Source: Quillaja saponaria (lineage: Eukaryota; Streptophyta; Magnoliopsida; Fabales; Quillajaceae). From it: a DNA stretch of 64,000 nt. A program made the position numbers and the translations under genes. Positions within the stretch are counted from its first letter, which is position 1, and every line of letters starts with the position of its first letter. The stretch covers positions 8,184,001-8,248,000 of the forward strand of contig CM055612.1 of the NCBI GenBank assembly GCA_029379385.1, in the 5' to 3' direction. Shown here piece by piece: positions 33,909 to 47,077 of this stretch. The notes under the pieces were generated by a model. The model saw nothing but the letters and a program-made list of their open reading frames with translations, was not told where the DNA came from and ran no database searches.

Positions 33909-35376
33909 CTTAATGGGACCACTTTTGATTTTGGCAAGGGTGCCAACATCTAAGACAGGGGTCCTTCCGGACAAGTTTTTGAGTTGAAGGGGACCCAAAC
34001 GGGGTCGATCCAATCCTAAACGAGAAGTGTCACCGAACATTAGCCATGACACTATGAGCAGCAACCGATCCACGAATCGTATAGGCAGCCACTTTAGTAA
34101 CCACATGGACAGCCCAAAAGTTGATTTTCCCAGCATCTCTCTTGGTAGGACGTGTACCTTCAATTTAATTATTAAACTTAATCATCTTCCATAATTAACC
34201 CTCCAAAAAATTATATTGTTAATTTATGCTAGATTCTAAAAAGAATGTTATGTTGAGCATGCTTGAGCTTGTGCATCCCTAGAAAGTGAAAGATGATCGA
34301 GTTTTTCTTTGAGCAAACCATTGGAACTTGAAGCCAACCCAGTAGCTGCAACAAGACCTATAAAGACTGCAAGAGTGAAAAGGTCTGGACTCCTTCTACT
34401 AAAAGAGAATGCGGGTTTTATATAGTGCTATTGAAAGTTCAAGAACAAAGCTCAAAAACCCGAAATTTACAAAAAAATAATTAGTATTGAAGAAAGAAAA
34501 AGAAAATTCCCATCTGGGTTTTTCTTATCTGGTTAAAAAAATTGGATTTGACAAAAACAAAATCTAGAAAATTTAAGTGAGTGTATTTTATTTCTCTAAA
34601 TCCAATCTATATTATAATGAAAATTTCCAAAAAGGGTGGGACAGAAATCTTTTAAAAAATCAAAACTTTACTGATTTTAGAGAGACAGAGAGAGAGAATG
34701 AGAAGGCATAGAGGTAAAGAATTCTTACTGTATCTCTGACCACAAGAGAAGGCTTAGCATTTTGATTGCAAAGATCCAAACAAACTTCCATTCCTGAATT
34801 TCCACAACCCACTACCAAAACTTTCTTCCCTCTATATTCATCCCCACTTTTATACAAACTTGTATGTTTAATAGACCCACCAAATTCCCCCATTCCTTCA
34901 ATTTTAGGCACCACCGCCTCTGCATTCTCACCCGTTACCACAATCAGCCACCGGCAAACATGCTCCGTTATCTGCTTTTTCCCATCTCCGGCCACACCCT
35001 TTACTTGCCAAAGCCCAAGCTTTGAATCAAATTCTGCTCGTTGCACAGTCTCATTGAACCTTGGCTTAATATCAAACTTGTTGGCGTAGCACTGCAAGTA
35101 TTCTACGAATTGTTTCTTCGACGGGTATTTTGGAAAATCAGTAGGAAAACCCATAAAGGGTAGCTCACAAAATTGCTTTGGCAAATGAAGACGAAGGCGA
35201 TCATATGTTTTGAGCTGCCATAGTGAAGCTATGCAATTAGATCTCTCTAGTATTATACTTGGCACACCTTTTTCTTTGAGACAAGCTGCTTCTGCTAGCC
35301 CTGATGGCCCTGCTCCAACGTTCACTGGTCCAGGAACGCATACACATCTTGAAGAAGAAGAAGACTGAGCAGTCAT
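33909..35376 (-). pseudogene. YUC-like: YUCCA-type indole-3-pyruvate monooxygenase, 3' exons missing
   Basis: YUCCA enzymes convert indole-3-pyruvate to auxin (IAA) using FAD and NADPH. Exon 1 (35376-34729) starts at the second ATG of the frame, as relatives begin shortly before the FAD motif. It holds GAGPSG (FAD), [26 protein letters not shown] and [14 protein letters not shown] (NADPH). Exon 2 (34157-33909) reads [18 protein letters not shown] to [14 protein letters not shown]. Donors (aca|gtaaga, aag|gtactt) and the acceptor join in frame. That gives 299 codons of the usual ~410-420; the last two exons are not found anywhere to the left, where (TA)n and the tgtcacac element lie. Changes at normally conserved sites (VNVGAG for VIVGAG, VVTGEN for ATGEN) also suggest decay. 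The intron (34158-34728) has an odd 50-codon open frame. Confidence 0.85.
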
Positions 35377-35418
35377 TTTCTCTATGAATAAAGGATCATG
35401 GGTTAATATACGTACCAT

Positions 35419-37259
35419 TTTAGAGAAAATTATAATTTTCTTTTTGCATTTTTATTAAAGAAGGTCATATAGAAATTTTAAAAGAATTTTTTTTAAATTG
35501 ATCGTGGTAATGTTTTAGGTATGGACAAAAAATTATAAAATTAGGAAAATGAGTTATTCAAAGGAAATAAAGTTTTAAATACATTTTAAAAAAACTATAA
35601 CATGTAATCTCTAAAAAAAAAAAAATTAACAAAAAAAAAATGTGGATCAAATTAATTAATTTATTGTATATTATTAATTAATATACATATAAAAGTGACA
35701 GTTCTAATTTTAGAAAGATAATATTTAGGTGTGAGATGTTAAAATCTAAACCATTGATTGTTTTGTAAGGTTAGAATGAATGTAATTCACATTTTTTATC
35801 TTGGTGAACAAAATAGAAAGGTAAGTAGGGTATCATGTATATTTTAGTAGGGAATATTATACCCATATCACTACCACTCTATATCTAAAATAATTCTAAT
35901 CGCACTTATATTTCTAAGACTAGATATTTCTTCGAAAGTGATTATGATCATACATAGAAACATAAATTTATTATTTACAAGAACTGTCAAAGAGACTTGA
36001 ATTCTCAATCTATCTAAAAAAAAAACGTTTATTGAATACTTCTACCGTATACATTAATTGAATACATTAACTCAATCAGCACATTTCGCTACATACATTC
36101 ACAAAACGTTTATTGAATACTTCTACCGTAAACATTAATTAAATACATTAACTCAATCAGCACATTTCGCTACATACATACCAACTGGCAACTGCAGAGG
36201 AAACGCACTGGATGGTATAAAATTGATTATATGCTTCAAAATCCGTAGACACATCAGAGAATAAGAGAACCAATCACTGTATGCCAAATCAAACCCAAAT
36301 GACATTATTGGAGACCCTGTTGCCACCCATTTATTCTAGCTATGGTTTTGGACGGTTACTTACCTTTAATGTAATTCATGGTACTAAGAAGCATTTCTTT
36401 TATTACTACCAAATCATTGAAGAAATATTTTATTATTTCAATCATCATTCTATATGTGAATGCTCATTTTATCTTATTAATTTATTTGTTACACTTTTTA
36501 TATATAACTCATTTTTATATTACTCTTCAAGTATACATCAATTTTTATTAATTTATATGTGAATCAGATTAATATTATTCTTAAATTATACATGAATTTT
36601 TCTAAAAAAGGTAATGAGACCTTAAATTATGTGTATATATAATAAAATTATAATACTTTCTTTTCAATATTTTACTTATATTCTTTCAAATTTCAAAATA
36701 AGTTTAGATATTAGTCACGCCGAAAAAAAATTTAAAAAAATAAAAATAAATAGACTTTTACTTTTTAAAATAAAAATATTATATATTTATCTTAATTTTT
36801 TGTGAATTTGATTAATCAAATTTTCATTTTTTTTTAATAGGACATGATTTTTATTATAATTAATTGATTTCATTCATAATTTATTGATTTTTGAAGAAAA
36901 TATAAAATTTGATGGTTTGATAACTAAAATGTAAAATTAGTACTATATATATTATTATGGGTAAAATGATTTATTTTGTAGGAAAAATGAAAATAAAAAT
37001 ATGATTTATTAATCATGTGAAATTATTATAGAATCTAAAATTTGAAATGAAACTTTTAGTTATTTTTTTCTTGATAAAATTAAGCATTGATAAGCGAAAT
37101 TGATAATTAAAAAAAATAAAAAGAGATGTAATTGATAAAATGAACATTGAACAACAAATTGATAAGCTAAAAATGTTTTAAGGATTTGATTGATGATTCT
37201 ATGTTTGAAAAAGAAAACCAAGAATCTTGGCATTTTCAAGGGATCATAGTAATAATTTA
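35419..37259. other. Intergenic DNA, mostly AT-rich
   Basis: It would hold the YUCCA promoter on its right (minus-strand) side, but I see no definite TATA box. Apart from the tandem repeat at 36022 and poly-A tracts there is no feature that I can support. Confidence 0.5.
36022..36185. repeat. 82-bp tandem repeat, two copies
   Basis: aaaacgtttattgaatactt starts at 36022 and 36104. The copies differ in about two bases (gtatac/gtaaac, attgaa/attaaa), so the duplication is recent. Confidence 0.95.
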
Positions 37260-37859
37260 GGCCCCGTCTAGTGTAGAGTTTCAAATTGGCTTTTGGCGTT
37301 TGGAAGCCTAATCGGCAGATTGTGGGTGTTTGGCACCCAAAAAGTTTGAATTGGACCAAAACATAATCGGAAGAAAGAGGTGAAAAGTGCCTTATCGGCA
37401 AAAGTAGGTATTGGATGGCTTTTGGATTTGTGAATTGTATAAAAATATGAAATGACTTACTTGCCCTTAATTTTTTAAACACAATTACAATTTATCCCTA
37501 TCTCTTATGTATTTGGTTAAATTATGTAATACTATGTAATATATAACAAGTTTATTATTGTATTGATATTATTGACTAATATAATATATTAAAATTATTT
37601 TAATAATTAAATAAAATAATTTTTTATGAAACTTACTTATGCAATCTATAAACCAAACACACTATTATGCATGTCCTCGATAGTAATTACATATCCAAAC
37701 TGACTTATACAATTTGTGTACCACACACAAAATTGACTTATTTACAATTTCTATACCAAACACATATCTGACTTATAGCGATCTGACTTATGCAATCTGA
37801 CTTATACAATATGACTTATGATCAATTTGACTTTTACAATTTGTATACCAAACAGATCT
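37260..37859. mobile_element. Possible Harbinger/Tourist-type MITE
   Basis: Left end ggccccgtctagtgtag and reverse of right end agatctgtttggtatac match at about nine of 17 positions and resemble the ggcctgtttggta termini of plant MITEs. tta flanks both sides (37257-37259 and 37860-37862), the target expected for PIF/Harbinger. The right half contains about eight diverged repeats of tgacttatacaatttgtat. Imperfect ends keep the confidence moderate. Confidence 0.4.
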
Positions 37860-38239
37860 TTAGTAAAAAAAAGAAAAATATAAATCCAAGACCGGGTCCC
37901 ACTAAAAACAAGAATTGAATCTTGTTGTCCACGTGGCATTCTTGTAGTAATTATTTACATAATGATCAAATCTCATTGGAAGCAGCTTTTGGTGGCATTG
38001 AAATATCATAAGCCGCGTCTTATTCTTAATGGATTATCAGTTTTCCTTTTAATTTTTAAAATTAAATAAAAGAATTTAAACTTTTCGGCTTTCGCCGATG
38101 CTTCTCGCAGACCCAAAAATGTGTTTGACCCCAAAACACCCACCGACCCGAGTCTGAGAGAGATTGCACCATTATAGTATTTAAAGTTTCCTCATTTTCA
38201 CAGAGCGACACACACAGAAGCAAAGACAGTGAGAGGGGG

Positions 38240-38533
38240 ATGAAGATGGCGTGCAAGCTAAACCAAGCTGAGGGTGTGGTCCGGGCTGAGACCGAGCCAG
38301 AAAACTTGGTGTGGATGAATCAGAATCCAGCTGGTGAATCAAAATCAGAGACAAGGTTAAAGCACCTGGGTGCCAAGAATAAAAGTGTCATTCCCGTTAA
38401 AAGAAAATTGGTGAAGAAAATGATTTTCGATAGCATCGTTCACTGTATTAAAAACCTGTTTTTCCCTATAGCCAAACAGCCCAAATCATCAAATTCTGAG
38501 AAGACTCAGGGCATATATCCATACACACCATAG
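38240..38533 (+). CDS. Small basic protein, 97 aa, KR-motif family
   Basis: The start is the ATG at 38240, with a second ATG six bases later that would give MACKLNQ. The leader has an AT-rich tatagtattta box near 38175 and a purine-rich stretch. The protein is hydrophilic, with a basic core KNKSVIPVKRKLVKKMIFDS (about 55-74), a short hydrophobic helix (IVHCIKNLFFPI) and a Ser/Lys-rich tail. It aligns with the core of the genes at 4660, 12319 and 47078. It has a single exon, no signal peptide and no known function. The frame is intact. Confidence 0.7.
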   Translation: MKMACKLNQAEGVVRAETEPENLVWMNQNPAGESKSETRLKHLGAKNKSVIPVKRKLVKKMIFDSIVHCIKNLFFPIAKQPKSSNSEKTQGIYPYTP

Positions 38534-41500
38534 TATAATTTAAGTTTGAATTTTCAAGTTCATCATCTTTGGTTGAAACTTTGAAGGGTTTCTTTCATTT
38601 CTATACTACTTGAATTGGGCTTTGCTTTTGTCTCTAGTTTCCAGATCTTTGAATGCAGTTTAAATTGTATTCCATCAATAAGTCACTACTTTTTTATGTC
38701 TTCAAGTTCCTTGATTTTCCAATTCAAAAATATCACGCTCAGAAACAGAGTTTCATTACATAAATCATTCAATATGAAGGAAACAAAGGGAATTTGCAAT
38801 AATTTGGATAAGCCCAAATCTCAAAATTTTATAAGAAACTTCAAATTCATATTCTAATGCTTCAGAATGGCTCAAATTTGGTTTCAGTCCGGCAGTCCCT
38901 CTGAAGATAGTGAAACAGAGCATGAGGAAGAGGAATCTTTTGAATTCAACGCCACCATCTCTCTTCTTTTGCTTATAATAACCAACGTCACCATCTAATT
39001 TTACAGCTCGTTTCACAAACTTCCTAGATGACAAACCAACGCCACCATCTAATTTCACAAACTTCCATTTGACTAACCAATAGCAATTTCAGTATTTTTT
39101 TTTTCCTGGTTATCCCACAGATATTGTTGTGAGGTTAAATCATGGGACTCTCTCGCTACTAGAATAACACTCCAAGTAATTGTATATTTCAAGATTTGAA
39201 TTTGTATTCACAAGTATAGCCCGCTTACACTGCACCCAATTACAATTGTCACCATCTCTCTCTTCTTTTGCTAATAATAATAACTCAGGTCACTATCTAA
39301 TTTCACAACTCGTTGTACTAACTTTCTATGTGACAAACCAATAACGTTTTTAGTATTTTAGAATAAAAAAAAAAAATGTATAGCTACACTGGTAGTTTTT
39401 AGTACACATTTAGCTGCATGAATATAAAATTAAATTTGTTCAAAATAATAAAATTTACGGGTTTATATTACTTACAAAATCATATTTTAACAACTTAGTT
39501 ATCGTATCTTTGTGACAGGGTGCTTGTCAACTATGACAGTTTTTCAACAGTATTTGTTGTCTCTAATGGTTCTCAATGGTGTCGTCATTGTTGTTATCTT
39601 CGATGGATCAACAATGGCGGTGGGTGGCAAACGATGTCAGATGGAAGAGATTGTTGGTTGGTTTGCAGTGGGTGGAGGAAGTTATCGGTGAATGGCAACT
39701 AATGATGAGCCCAAAGCAAAGGCTGCCCAAGCTGCTGCGCTACCGCCTATTTGCTGCTTCGCATAGGCTATCCCAAGAAGCAAGCCGAACGAAGCTTCTA
39801 GGCCTCTACGGCCCACGTCGTGCCCTGGTGGCCCCAAATTTTTTTTTCCAATTTTTCCCTACCCTTACCCTAATAAGTAGCTCCTTGTCTCTCTAGCTTC
39901 TTTACCCTTAGGATTTATTTATTTTTTATTTTTTTTGCCCTTTACCTTTTCTAAAAATTTTAACATTATCCTTTCAACTTGTTTTTTTTTTTTACTTCTT
40001 TCCCTTTAAACAATTTAAAAAATTATAACATTATCCCTCCGATCACAAATGATATCAGTACTCCCTTTTTTTTAGTCATCTTTTCTAAACCTATAAATAC
40101 AACCATTTCAATTACTCCCTTATTTTTATTTTTGTCTTTTTGTTTGTAATTGAATTTATTTGTTTTGCTAAATTATTTACTTATTTAAGAATATTATTTA
40201 TCAAAATTAAAACTGAATAAAAAATTAGTCTAATTTCAATTAAAATTGAATAGAAATTAATACATTTTTAAGACAGTATAAAGGAATGCTCATTTGGTAA
40301 TTTGTACACAAACTATTCTTCAGACCATAGTCACTAATCATGTTCACAAACAACAGTTTTTGGACAACCCAAATAGACAGCTACCAATCCAATCACATAA
40401 TATAACATCATGTGTCATCGTAAATATGTGGTTCTCAATTTTAACATATTTAATTTTATAGTTGTGTTTTGATTTCTTGAATCAAATTCATAATACACAT
40501 CTGGAGATCAAAAATATATGTTTCTTTCATTGTTTAGTCCAAATATAAATAACATATCTTTGATCAGATTATAAAATTGATTAAATAATATGGACATAAG
40601 TTAGTTTGAACGAGTTGATCGCTTATTAAATGAATAAAAAAACTAATACAGGACATAGAGAAAAAGAAATATACATTTTATTCAAAACTCAAATTTTATT
40701 TTTAGATACTTTTTTGTGTGGTGAGAATGAGAATGAAAATGAACCTAGACATACTTAGCCCTATCATCGTCAAAAACAGTGTTTCTAACGAATAAGAGAG
40801 AATCATCATCCAGTGTTCTCAAAATCCATCGATCCTGGATACTTTTAGCTATGATCCATGTAGCTTCGATTGATGTAGTGGCAATATTTACACCTGTAAC
40901 TGTCAAATCTCACAAAATCGACAAAGAAAGAGATTTGTACTCGAGATTTAATTAAGGGGAATTAAAAAGAGAGGAAAGAAACTTCTTTAGATTGACTCTA
41001 CAGAAGTAAAGTCGTGCAAGAGAGTAATTGAATAAGACAAACAACACGATTTTACTCGTAGATAGGAGTTAGACTCAGCTAATATTAGTTGATTATAGAT
41101 ATAATACACACATTAGTCATGCGCACGCGTTGAATAATTTTTAAAAATATAATATAAAATAATTATTTATATTTTAGTTATTTAAAATACAAAAAATAAT
41201 AATTAGAGTGTGGTTGTGAGTTATAATATAGAAGATAGTTATTAAAAAATTAATTTTTGTAAATTTGTTACTAAATTTAAATTTAATATATTTATATTAT
41301 TGTAATATAGGTGATTATAAGACGATTCTCCATTATAATACGAGATATATGTGTGCTGTAGTTCATCATGAATTGTACCTATATACGAAGAAGAGGATGG
41401 AATTTGCAATTTTCAAACAGACATCTTGGTCCTAAAGTCATAACAAATATCATCTGCAAATCCAAATATCATCTTCGAATCTTCTGAATGTGGACCACTA

Positions 41501-41973
41501 AACTTTCCAACACATTGAAGTATCCTTTCCAAATCTAATTCCAGATGCTTGCGTATTTGGAGTATCTTAAAGTTCATTCAATTATTAACATTTGAGGTTT
41601 TAAGAATCTTTAATCAAATCTTGCTTTCAACAAAAAAGATTCAAGGTTATTTTTTAGGTTAATCAAACCTATAAGATGACCATTTGTTCTCTCGGATCGA
41701 GTTGGATTTTATATCCGGTCTTTCTATATTAGAAATTTTTTACATGTTTAAATGATTTGCGAATTATATTAAATTTGATAACTTCATCTTTTATTAGATT
41801 TATATCTAATTGGGTCTAATCAATTGATAAATAAACTTAAAACTATTAAAAAATATATAAAATAAATCAAATTTGAATTAATTCATACTAGGTTTAAATT
41901 AGATTTAATTTTAACAATTAAGAATCAACCAAATCGAATCACAAGTTATAAATTCCAAGCATATTATTTTATC
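38534..41973. other. Intergenic DNA with local repeats, no gene seen
   Basis: 38953 and 39250 start a diverged duplication with a 297-bp period (caccatctctcttcttttg). 39700-39840 is a GC-rich patch (gcccaagctgctgcgctacc and following) that is out of place in the AT-rich surroundings and may be a fragment of another element. The remainder is AT-rich with poly-T runs. No frame longer than chance resembles a protein. Confidence 0.5.
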
Positions 41974-42108
41974 TATTGTTTTGGTCCTTCATGATTAATA
42001 TATTCAATAATTTATTTTTGGCTTATCTATTGTTTTGGTCCTTCAAGATTAATATGTTCAATAATTTATTTTTAGCTTATGTATTGTTTTGGTCCTTCAA
42101 GATTATAT
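41974..42108. repeat. 54-bp tandem repeat, 2.5 copies
   Basis: tattgttttggtccttca starts at 41974, 42028 and 42082, with two full copies of 54 bp and a partial third. The open frame across it (41976-42212) exists only because 54 is a multiple of three. Confidence 0.95.
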
Positions 42109-43439
42109 TAGTTTTTAGTTTGGTCCTTCAAAAAATTTCTCAATCTATTTTATCCTTTAAGAGTCAAAATTTCTTAAGTAAGTTCCATTTTTCATTTACA
42201 TATATGAATTAGTAAAATAACCACACTTGACGTAAATATAATAATGTATCTAAATTGTTTTTATATTTTACAAAACTTTTTGATCATTTTATTATTAATT
42301 ATGTTGTATTTTTTTAATTTTTTCGAGAAAGAAAAAAAAAAAATAAACTTGAATTCGAGATAGCTATTCTAAATCTTAGTGAAAGACTGGATTTATTATT
42401 TTATGTTTTCTTTTTGTGAAAAAATGTGTTACATAAACATGAAAATGAGACAATATAACTTAGTTGAAAATTTTTGAATTCTACCAAATAAAATTGAATA
42501 AAAATATTTTTAAACGACTAAATTAAAAATTAAAGTAATTTAAAGGGCACTAAAATAATAGTTAAGGTTTTTTTTTTCCTTTTAATTTCAAATTGGTGCG
42601 AGTATTGGAACTTAGATTCCAATCAATCACTGTGTTTTTGTTTCCTAGTCAAGTGGAAGTCAGAGACAAGTTGAATCATTAAAGATTACTAAAAAGATTT
42701 TGGGACAAATCATCCAGATTTTTTTACTTTTTTTTCCAACTGAAGTAAACTTTGTCGCAGAAGTGAAAAACAGTTACATATTGTATGTACCTTAATTTTA
42801 AAACGTAAAAATTTATAGCTGAATAGTCTTGAAAATTCAAAATTCAGTGTTGTCACGTAAGCGGGTTGCCAATTGTAAACACGATTTAAGAAACTGTAAA
42901 ATAAATACAAGAATGTATTAGTTTATATATTATTTGGAGTTTGTGCATATTTTTTTTATAATAAAAGAATAAATAAATTCTTCAAATTTACTATTTGGAT
43001 AATTAAAAACTTAAAAGATTTGAAAGTTTTTTAACTTGAATCTTGAAAAATTTTGGTATTTTAATTTGAGGATTTTATGAAAGAATGAGAAATCTTATTT
43101 AATATAAAGGTCTTGAAGTAAATTGAGTGTGTCGTGTGTCGTGTGATTTAATTTGATTCGTCAAATAGATAGATTATTTATTTGAATATTTTTAAATTTT
43201 AATAATGTCAATTTGTGTAAGTGACCAGATTTTATTAGTCAATAATATATCTTTTTAAATAAAATTTTATTTACATGTCTCTTTGTTATTGGTTACAATT
43301 TCTATTCGTACAGCCACATGGAATAGCCTTCTACAATGACATGTATTGCCGCAAGTGGGCTTCATGGATAGGCGTTTGTGACCGAAGTATGTTTCGCTAG
43401 GATTAGGCCACGTTTGGGATGCATTTTGGGTTCCGCAAC
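42109..43439. other. Intergenic DNA, no gene seen
   Basis: AT-rich, without frames, splice pairs or clear element ends. The last 100 bases (43340-43439) are less AT-rich and precede the triplicated unit. Confidence 0.5.
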
Positions 43440-44491
43440 GCTTGTCCTGTGGTTGTCAGCGTATTTGGGTCACCATGCCCACGTTTGTAGCATCCCCAGG
43501 ACACGCTTCCAAGAAGCGGCCCACATGCAAATATGAAAATCCCAGGACATTCACGGACTAAAATCTTTTGCTGATGGACTTCAATTCCCGAAGGTCCCAC
43601 TTTGATATGGAACTTCTTCTTTACGGACATTTATCATTTCATAGTATATTTAAAACTTACAAAAAAATAAAAAGGTGTGAAATTCATATTTTTAATATTT
43701 GAAACAAATGAAACGATATAAAATATTAATAAAATTTATATTTTATTTAATTTGATAGGTTGAATTTTTATTTTATAAAATTCATCTAAAATAAGTTATT
43801 ATTCTGTCTCACTTTAAATAATATTTTTATCCTTAATATCATACATATTTCACTTACATAAAACATTAAAAATCCCATCATCACTCCATTACTTGTTCAA
43901 CTAACAAACTTTCAATCAACTTGTAATTTATTTATCATTTTTATATTTTTAGTTATCAATACTAGTTATAATTAGAAAATTAAAAAATACTAATAAGCAA
44001 AACATTTAAACTAAAATAAATTCTTCATTTGCTCCTAAGAAAATAATTAAACCTCATTCCATAAATTTTTATTGTCAACTCAATTATAGTAAATTCTTTA
44101 TATATGCCATGCAATATAAGATTAGCTATAATTAATCAAATAAATAGCTCATATAATTAACAATCTTATAAATACAACATACAAATATAGGTACTTATAT
44201 TAAATTGATTTTTTAAACAACTAGGTGTCTTAAATAGCTAATATTTTTCTTTAGTTTTTCCTAACACGTGTCTTAAAGGATTTATTAATAATTATAAATG
44301 TAGTTCTAAAACGCTATCCGATAATAATTATAGATTATACATAATTGATTTTATTTATTTATTTAAAAGATTGTCTTATATTAGTTGAATAAAATAAAAA
44401 TAAACAGTGGCTTACCCTACATGTAGGGCTCATTACTTGTAGCTGTAGGTTGAATTGCTGATACGCTAGCTGTCGCTGCCGGCCTGTCGGG
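43440..44491. repeat. 1.05-kb tandem unit, copy 1
   Basis: Begins at cttgtcctgtggttgtcagc. Contains a GC-richer 190-bp head, whose minus strand has a 75-codon open frame (43630-43403), and an AT-rich body ending gctgccggcctgtcggg. One cattca hexamer is present in the head. Confidence 0.92.
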
Positions 44492-45553
44492 CTTGTCCTG
44501 TGGCTGTCAGCGTATTTGGGTCACCATGCCCACGTTTGTAGCATCCCAGGACACGCTTCCAAGAAGCGGCCCACATGCAAATATGAAAATCCCAAGACAT
44601 TCACATTCACATTCACGGACTAAAATCTTTTGCTGATGGACTTCAATTCCCTAAGGTCCCACTTTGATATGGAACTTCTTCTTTACGGACATTTATCATT
44701 TCATAGTATATTTAAAACTTACAAAAAAATAAAAAGGTGTGAAATTCATATTTTTAATATTTAAAACAAATGAAACGATATAAAATATTAATAAAATCTA
44801 TATTTTATTCAATTTGATAGGTGAAATTTTTATTTTATAAAATTCATCTAAAATAAATTATTATTCTGTCTCACTTTAAATAATATTTTTATCCTTAATA
44901 TCATACATATTTCACTTACATAAAACATTAAAAATCCCATCATCACTCCATTACTTGTTCAACTAACAAACTTTCAATCAACTTGTAATTTATTTATCAT
45001 TTTTATATTTTTAGTTATCAATACTAGTTATAATTAGAAAATTAAAAAATACTAATAAGCAAAACATTTAAACTAAAATAAATTCTTCATTTGCTCCTAA
45101 GAAAATAATTAAACCTCATTCCATAAATTTTTATTGTCAACTCAATTATAGTAAATTCTTTATATATGCCATGCAATATAAGATTAGCTATAATTAATCA
45201 AATAAATAGCTCATATAATTAACAATCTTATAAATACAACATACAAAAATAAGTACTTGTATTAAATTGATTTTTTAAACAACTAGGTGTCTTAAGTAGC
45301 TAATATTTTTCTTTAGTTTTTCTTAGCACGTGTCTTAAAGGATTTATTAATAATTATAAATGTAGTTCTAAAACGCTATCCGATAATAATTATAGATTAT
45401 ACATAATTGATTTTATTTATTTATTTAAAAGATTGTCTTATATTAGTTGAATAAAATAAAAATGAACAGTGGCTTACCCTACATGTAGGGCTCATTACTT
45501 GTAGCTGTAGGTTGAATTGCTGATACGCTAGCTGTCGCTGCCGGCCTGTCGGG
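44492..45553. repeat. 1.06-kb tandem unit, copy 2 (hybrid of 1 and 3)
   Basis: Same unit with three hexamers. Up to about 45175 its variants match copy 1 (for example catttgctcctaag, tatgccatgc). From about 45245 they match copy 3 (acaaaaataagtacttg, cttaagtagc, tcttagcacgtg). This is the pattern left by unequal crossing-over or gene conversion. Confidence 0.9.
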
Positions 45554-46688
45554 CTTGTCCTGTGGCTGTCAGCGTATTTGGGTCACCATGCCCACGTTTG
45601 TAGCATCCCAGGACACGCTTCCAAGAAGCGGCCCACATGCAAATACGAAAAATCTCACAACTGCCCTCTAAGGTTCCAATCACACATTCACATTCACATT
45701 CACATTCACATTGACAGACTAAAAACTTTTGCTGATGGACTTCAATTCCCTGAGATCGCACTTTGATATGGAACTTCTTCTTTACGGATCATTTCATAGT
45801 ATTTAAAACTAAAAAAAAAAAAAAAAAAGGTGTGAATTTCATATTTTTAATATTTGAAACAAATGAAACTATATAAAATATAAAATATAAATTTTTAATT
45901 TATATTTTATATTTTATTCAATTTGATAGATTGAATTTTTATTTTGTAAAATTCATTTAAGATAAGTTATTATTTTGTCTCACTTTAAATAATATTTTAA
46001 TTCTTAATATTATATATATTTTACTTACATAAAACATTAAAAATCATGTCATCACTCTATTACATGTTCAACTAACAAATTTTCAATCAACTTATAATTT
46101 ATCTCTTATTTTTATTTATTTATTTATTTATTTATCAATACTAGTTATAATAACAAAAAATAAAAAATAAAAAATATTAATGAGCAAAACATTTAAACTA
46201 AAATAAATTCTTCATTTACTCTTGAGAAAATAATTAGACTTCATTCCATAAATTTTTATTCTCAACCCAATTAAACTAAATTCTTTATATATGCAATGCA
46301 ATATAAGATTAGCTATAATTAATCAAATAAATAGCTCATATAATTAACAATCTTATAAATACAACATACAAAAATAAGTACTTGTATTAAATTGATTTTT
46401 TAAACAACTAGGTGTCTTAAGTAGCTAATATTTTTCTTTAGTTTTTCTTAGCACGTGTCTTAAAGGATTTATTAATAATTATAAATGTAGTTCTAAAACG
46501 CTATCCGATAATAATTATAGATTATACATAATTGTTTTTATTTATTTATTTAAAAGATTGTCTTATATTAGTCGAATAAAATAAAAATGAACAGTGACTT
46601 ACCTACATATAGGGCTCATTACTTGTAGCTGTAAGTTGAATTGCTGATACGCTAGCTGTCGCGGCAGGCCTGTCGGGCCTGAGTTTCC
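45554..46688. repeat. 1.13-kb tandem unit, copy 3
   Basis: The most diverged unit, with five cacatt hexamers (45682-45714), a poly-A run near 45812 and a tatttattta expansion near 46110. It ends at ctgtcgggcctgag. The head again has a minus-strand open frame (45761-45528), part of which encodes the hexamer as alternating Cys and Glu. Confidence 0.9.
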
Positions 46689-46758
46689 GACATATATCGA
46701 TTAAGAAAAGAAGGAAATTTACAAAATTGTTTTGTAGTGCCTTTTTTTTTTTTGGTGA

Positions 46759-46795
46759 TGACGTAATAATTAAACGTCATAAATGTACACGTGTC
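46759..46795 (+). promoter_or_regulatory. bZIP-type site cluster upstream of the 47078 gene
   Basis: tgacgtaa (46759), acgtca (46774) and the palindromic G-box acacgtgt (46787) lie within 37 bp, 283-319 bp before the ATG. Such ACGT-core sites bind bZIP factors (TGA, ABRE-binding) in plants. An ataaaata box near 46890 could be the TATA. Stress or ABA response of the downstream gene is inference. Confidence 0.55.
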
Positions 46796-47077
46796 GTTAT
46801 ACAACTCAACCCAGGTCTAGCAAATTGAGTTTGCTGTTTGGTGTTGAGAATCCCTGTCCTTTTTGTTAATGTGGGAGCTAAGAACCACATAAAATACAAT
46901 TGATTCGCACATGGATGGACCCACACAGACAGGAAGAGGTTCTTGTCTTATTCTTGAAAGGATCTCTAAGATTTTATCAGTTTGAAACAAGTTCGATTTC
47001 TTAGTTCATACTTAAAGACAAGGCTTTATCTTGATTTTCTTGGAAAAGCATAGTATAGAAATTTTGTAGATTGCAGA

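Noticed and set aside
41976..42212. 78-codon frame with repeated residues
   Set aside because: It results from a 54-bp tandem repeat whose length is a multiple of three.
43403..45761. Minus-strand frames of 75-77 codons in tandem units 1 and 3, considered as a repeated small gene
   Set aside because: Unit 2 has no such complete frame, the starts differ, and the frame encodes the variable hexamer; more likely conserved only because the unit is duplicated.
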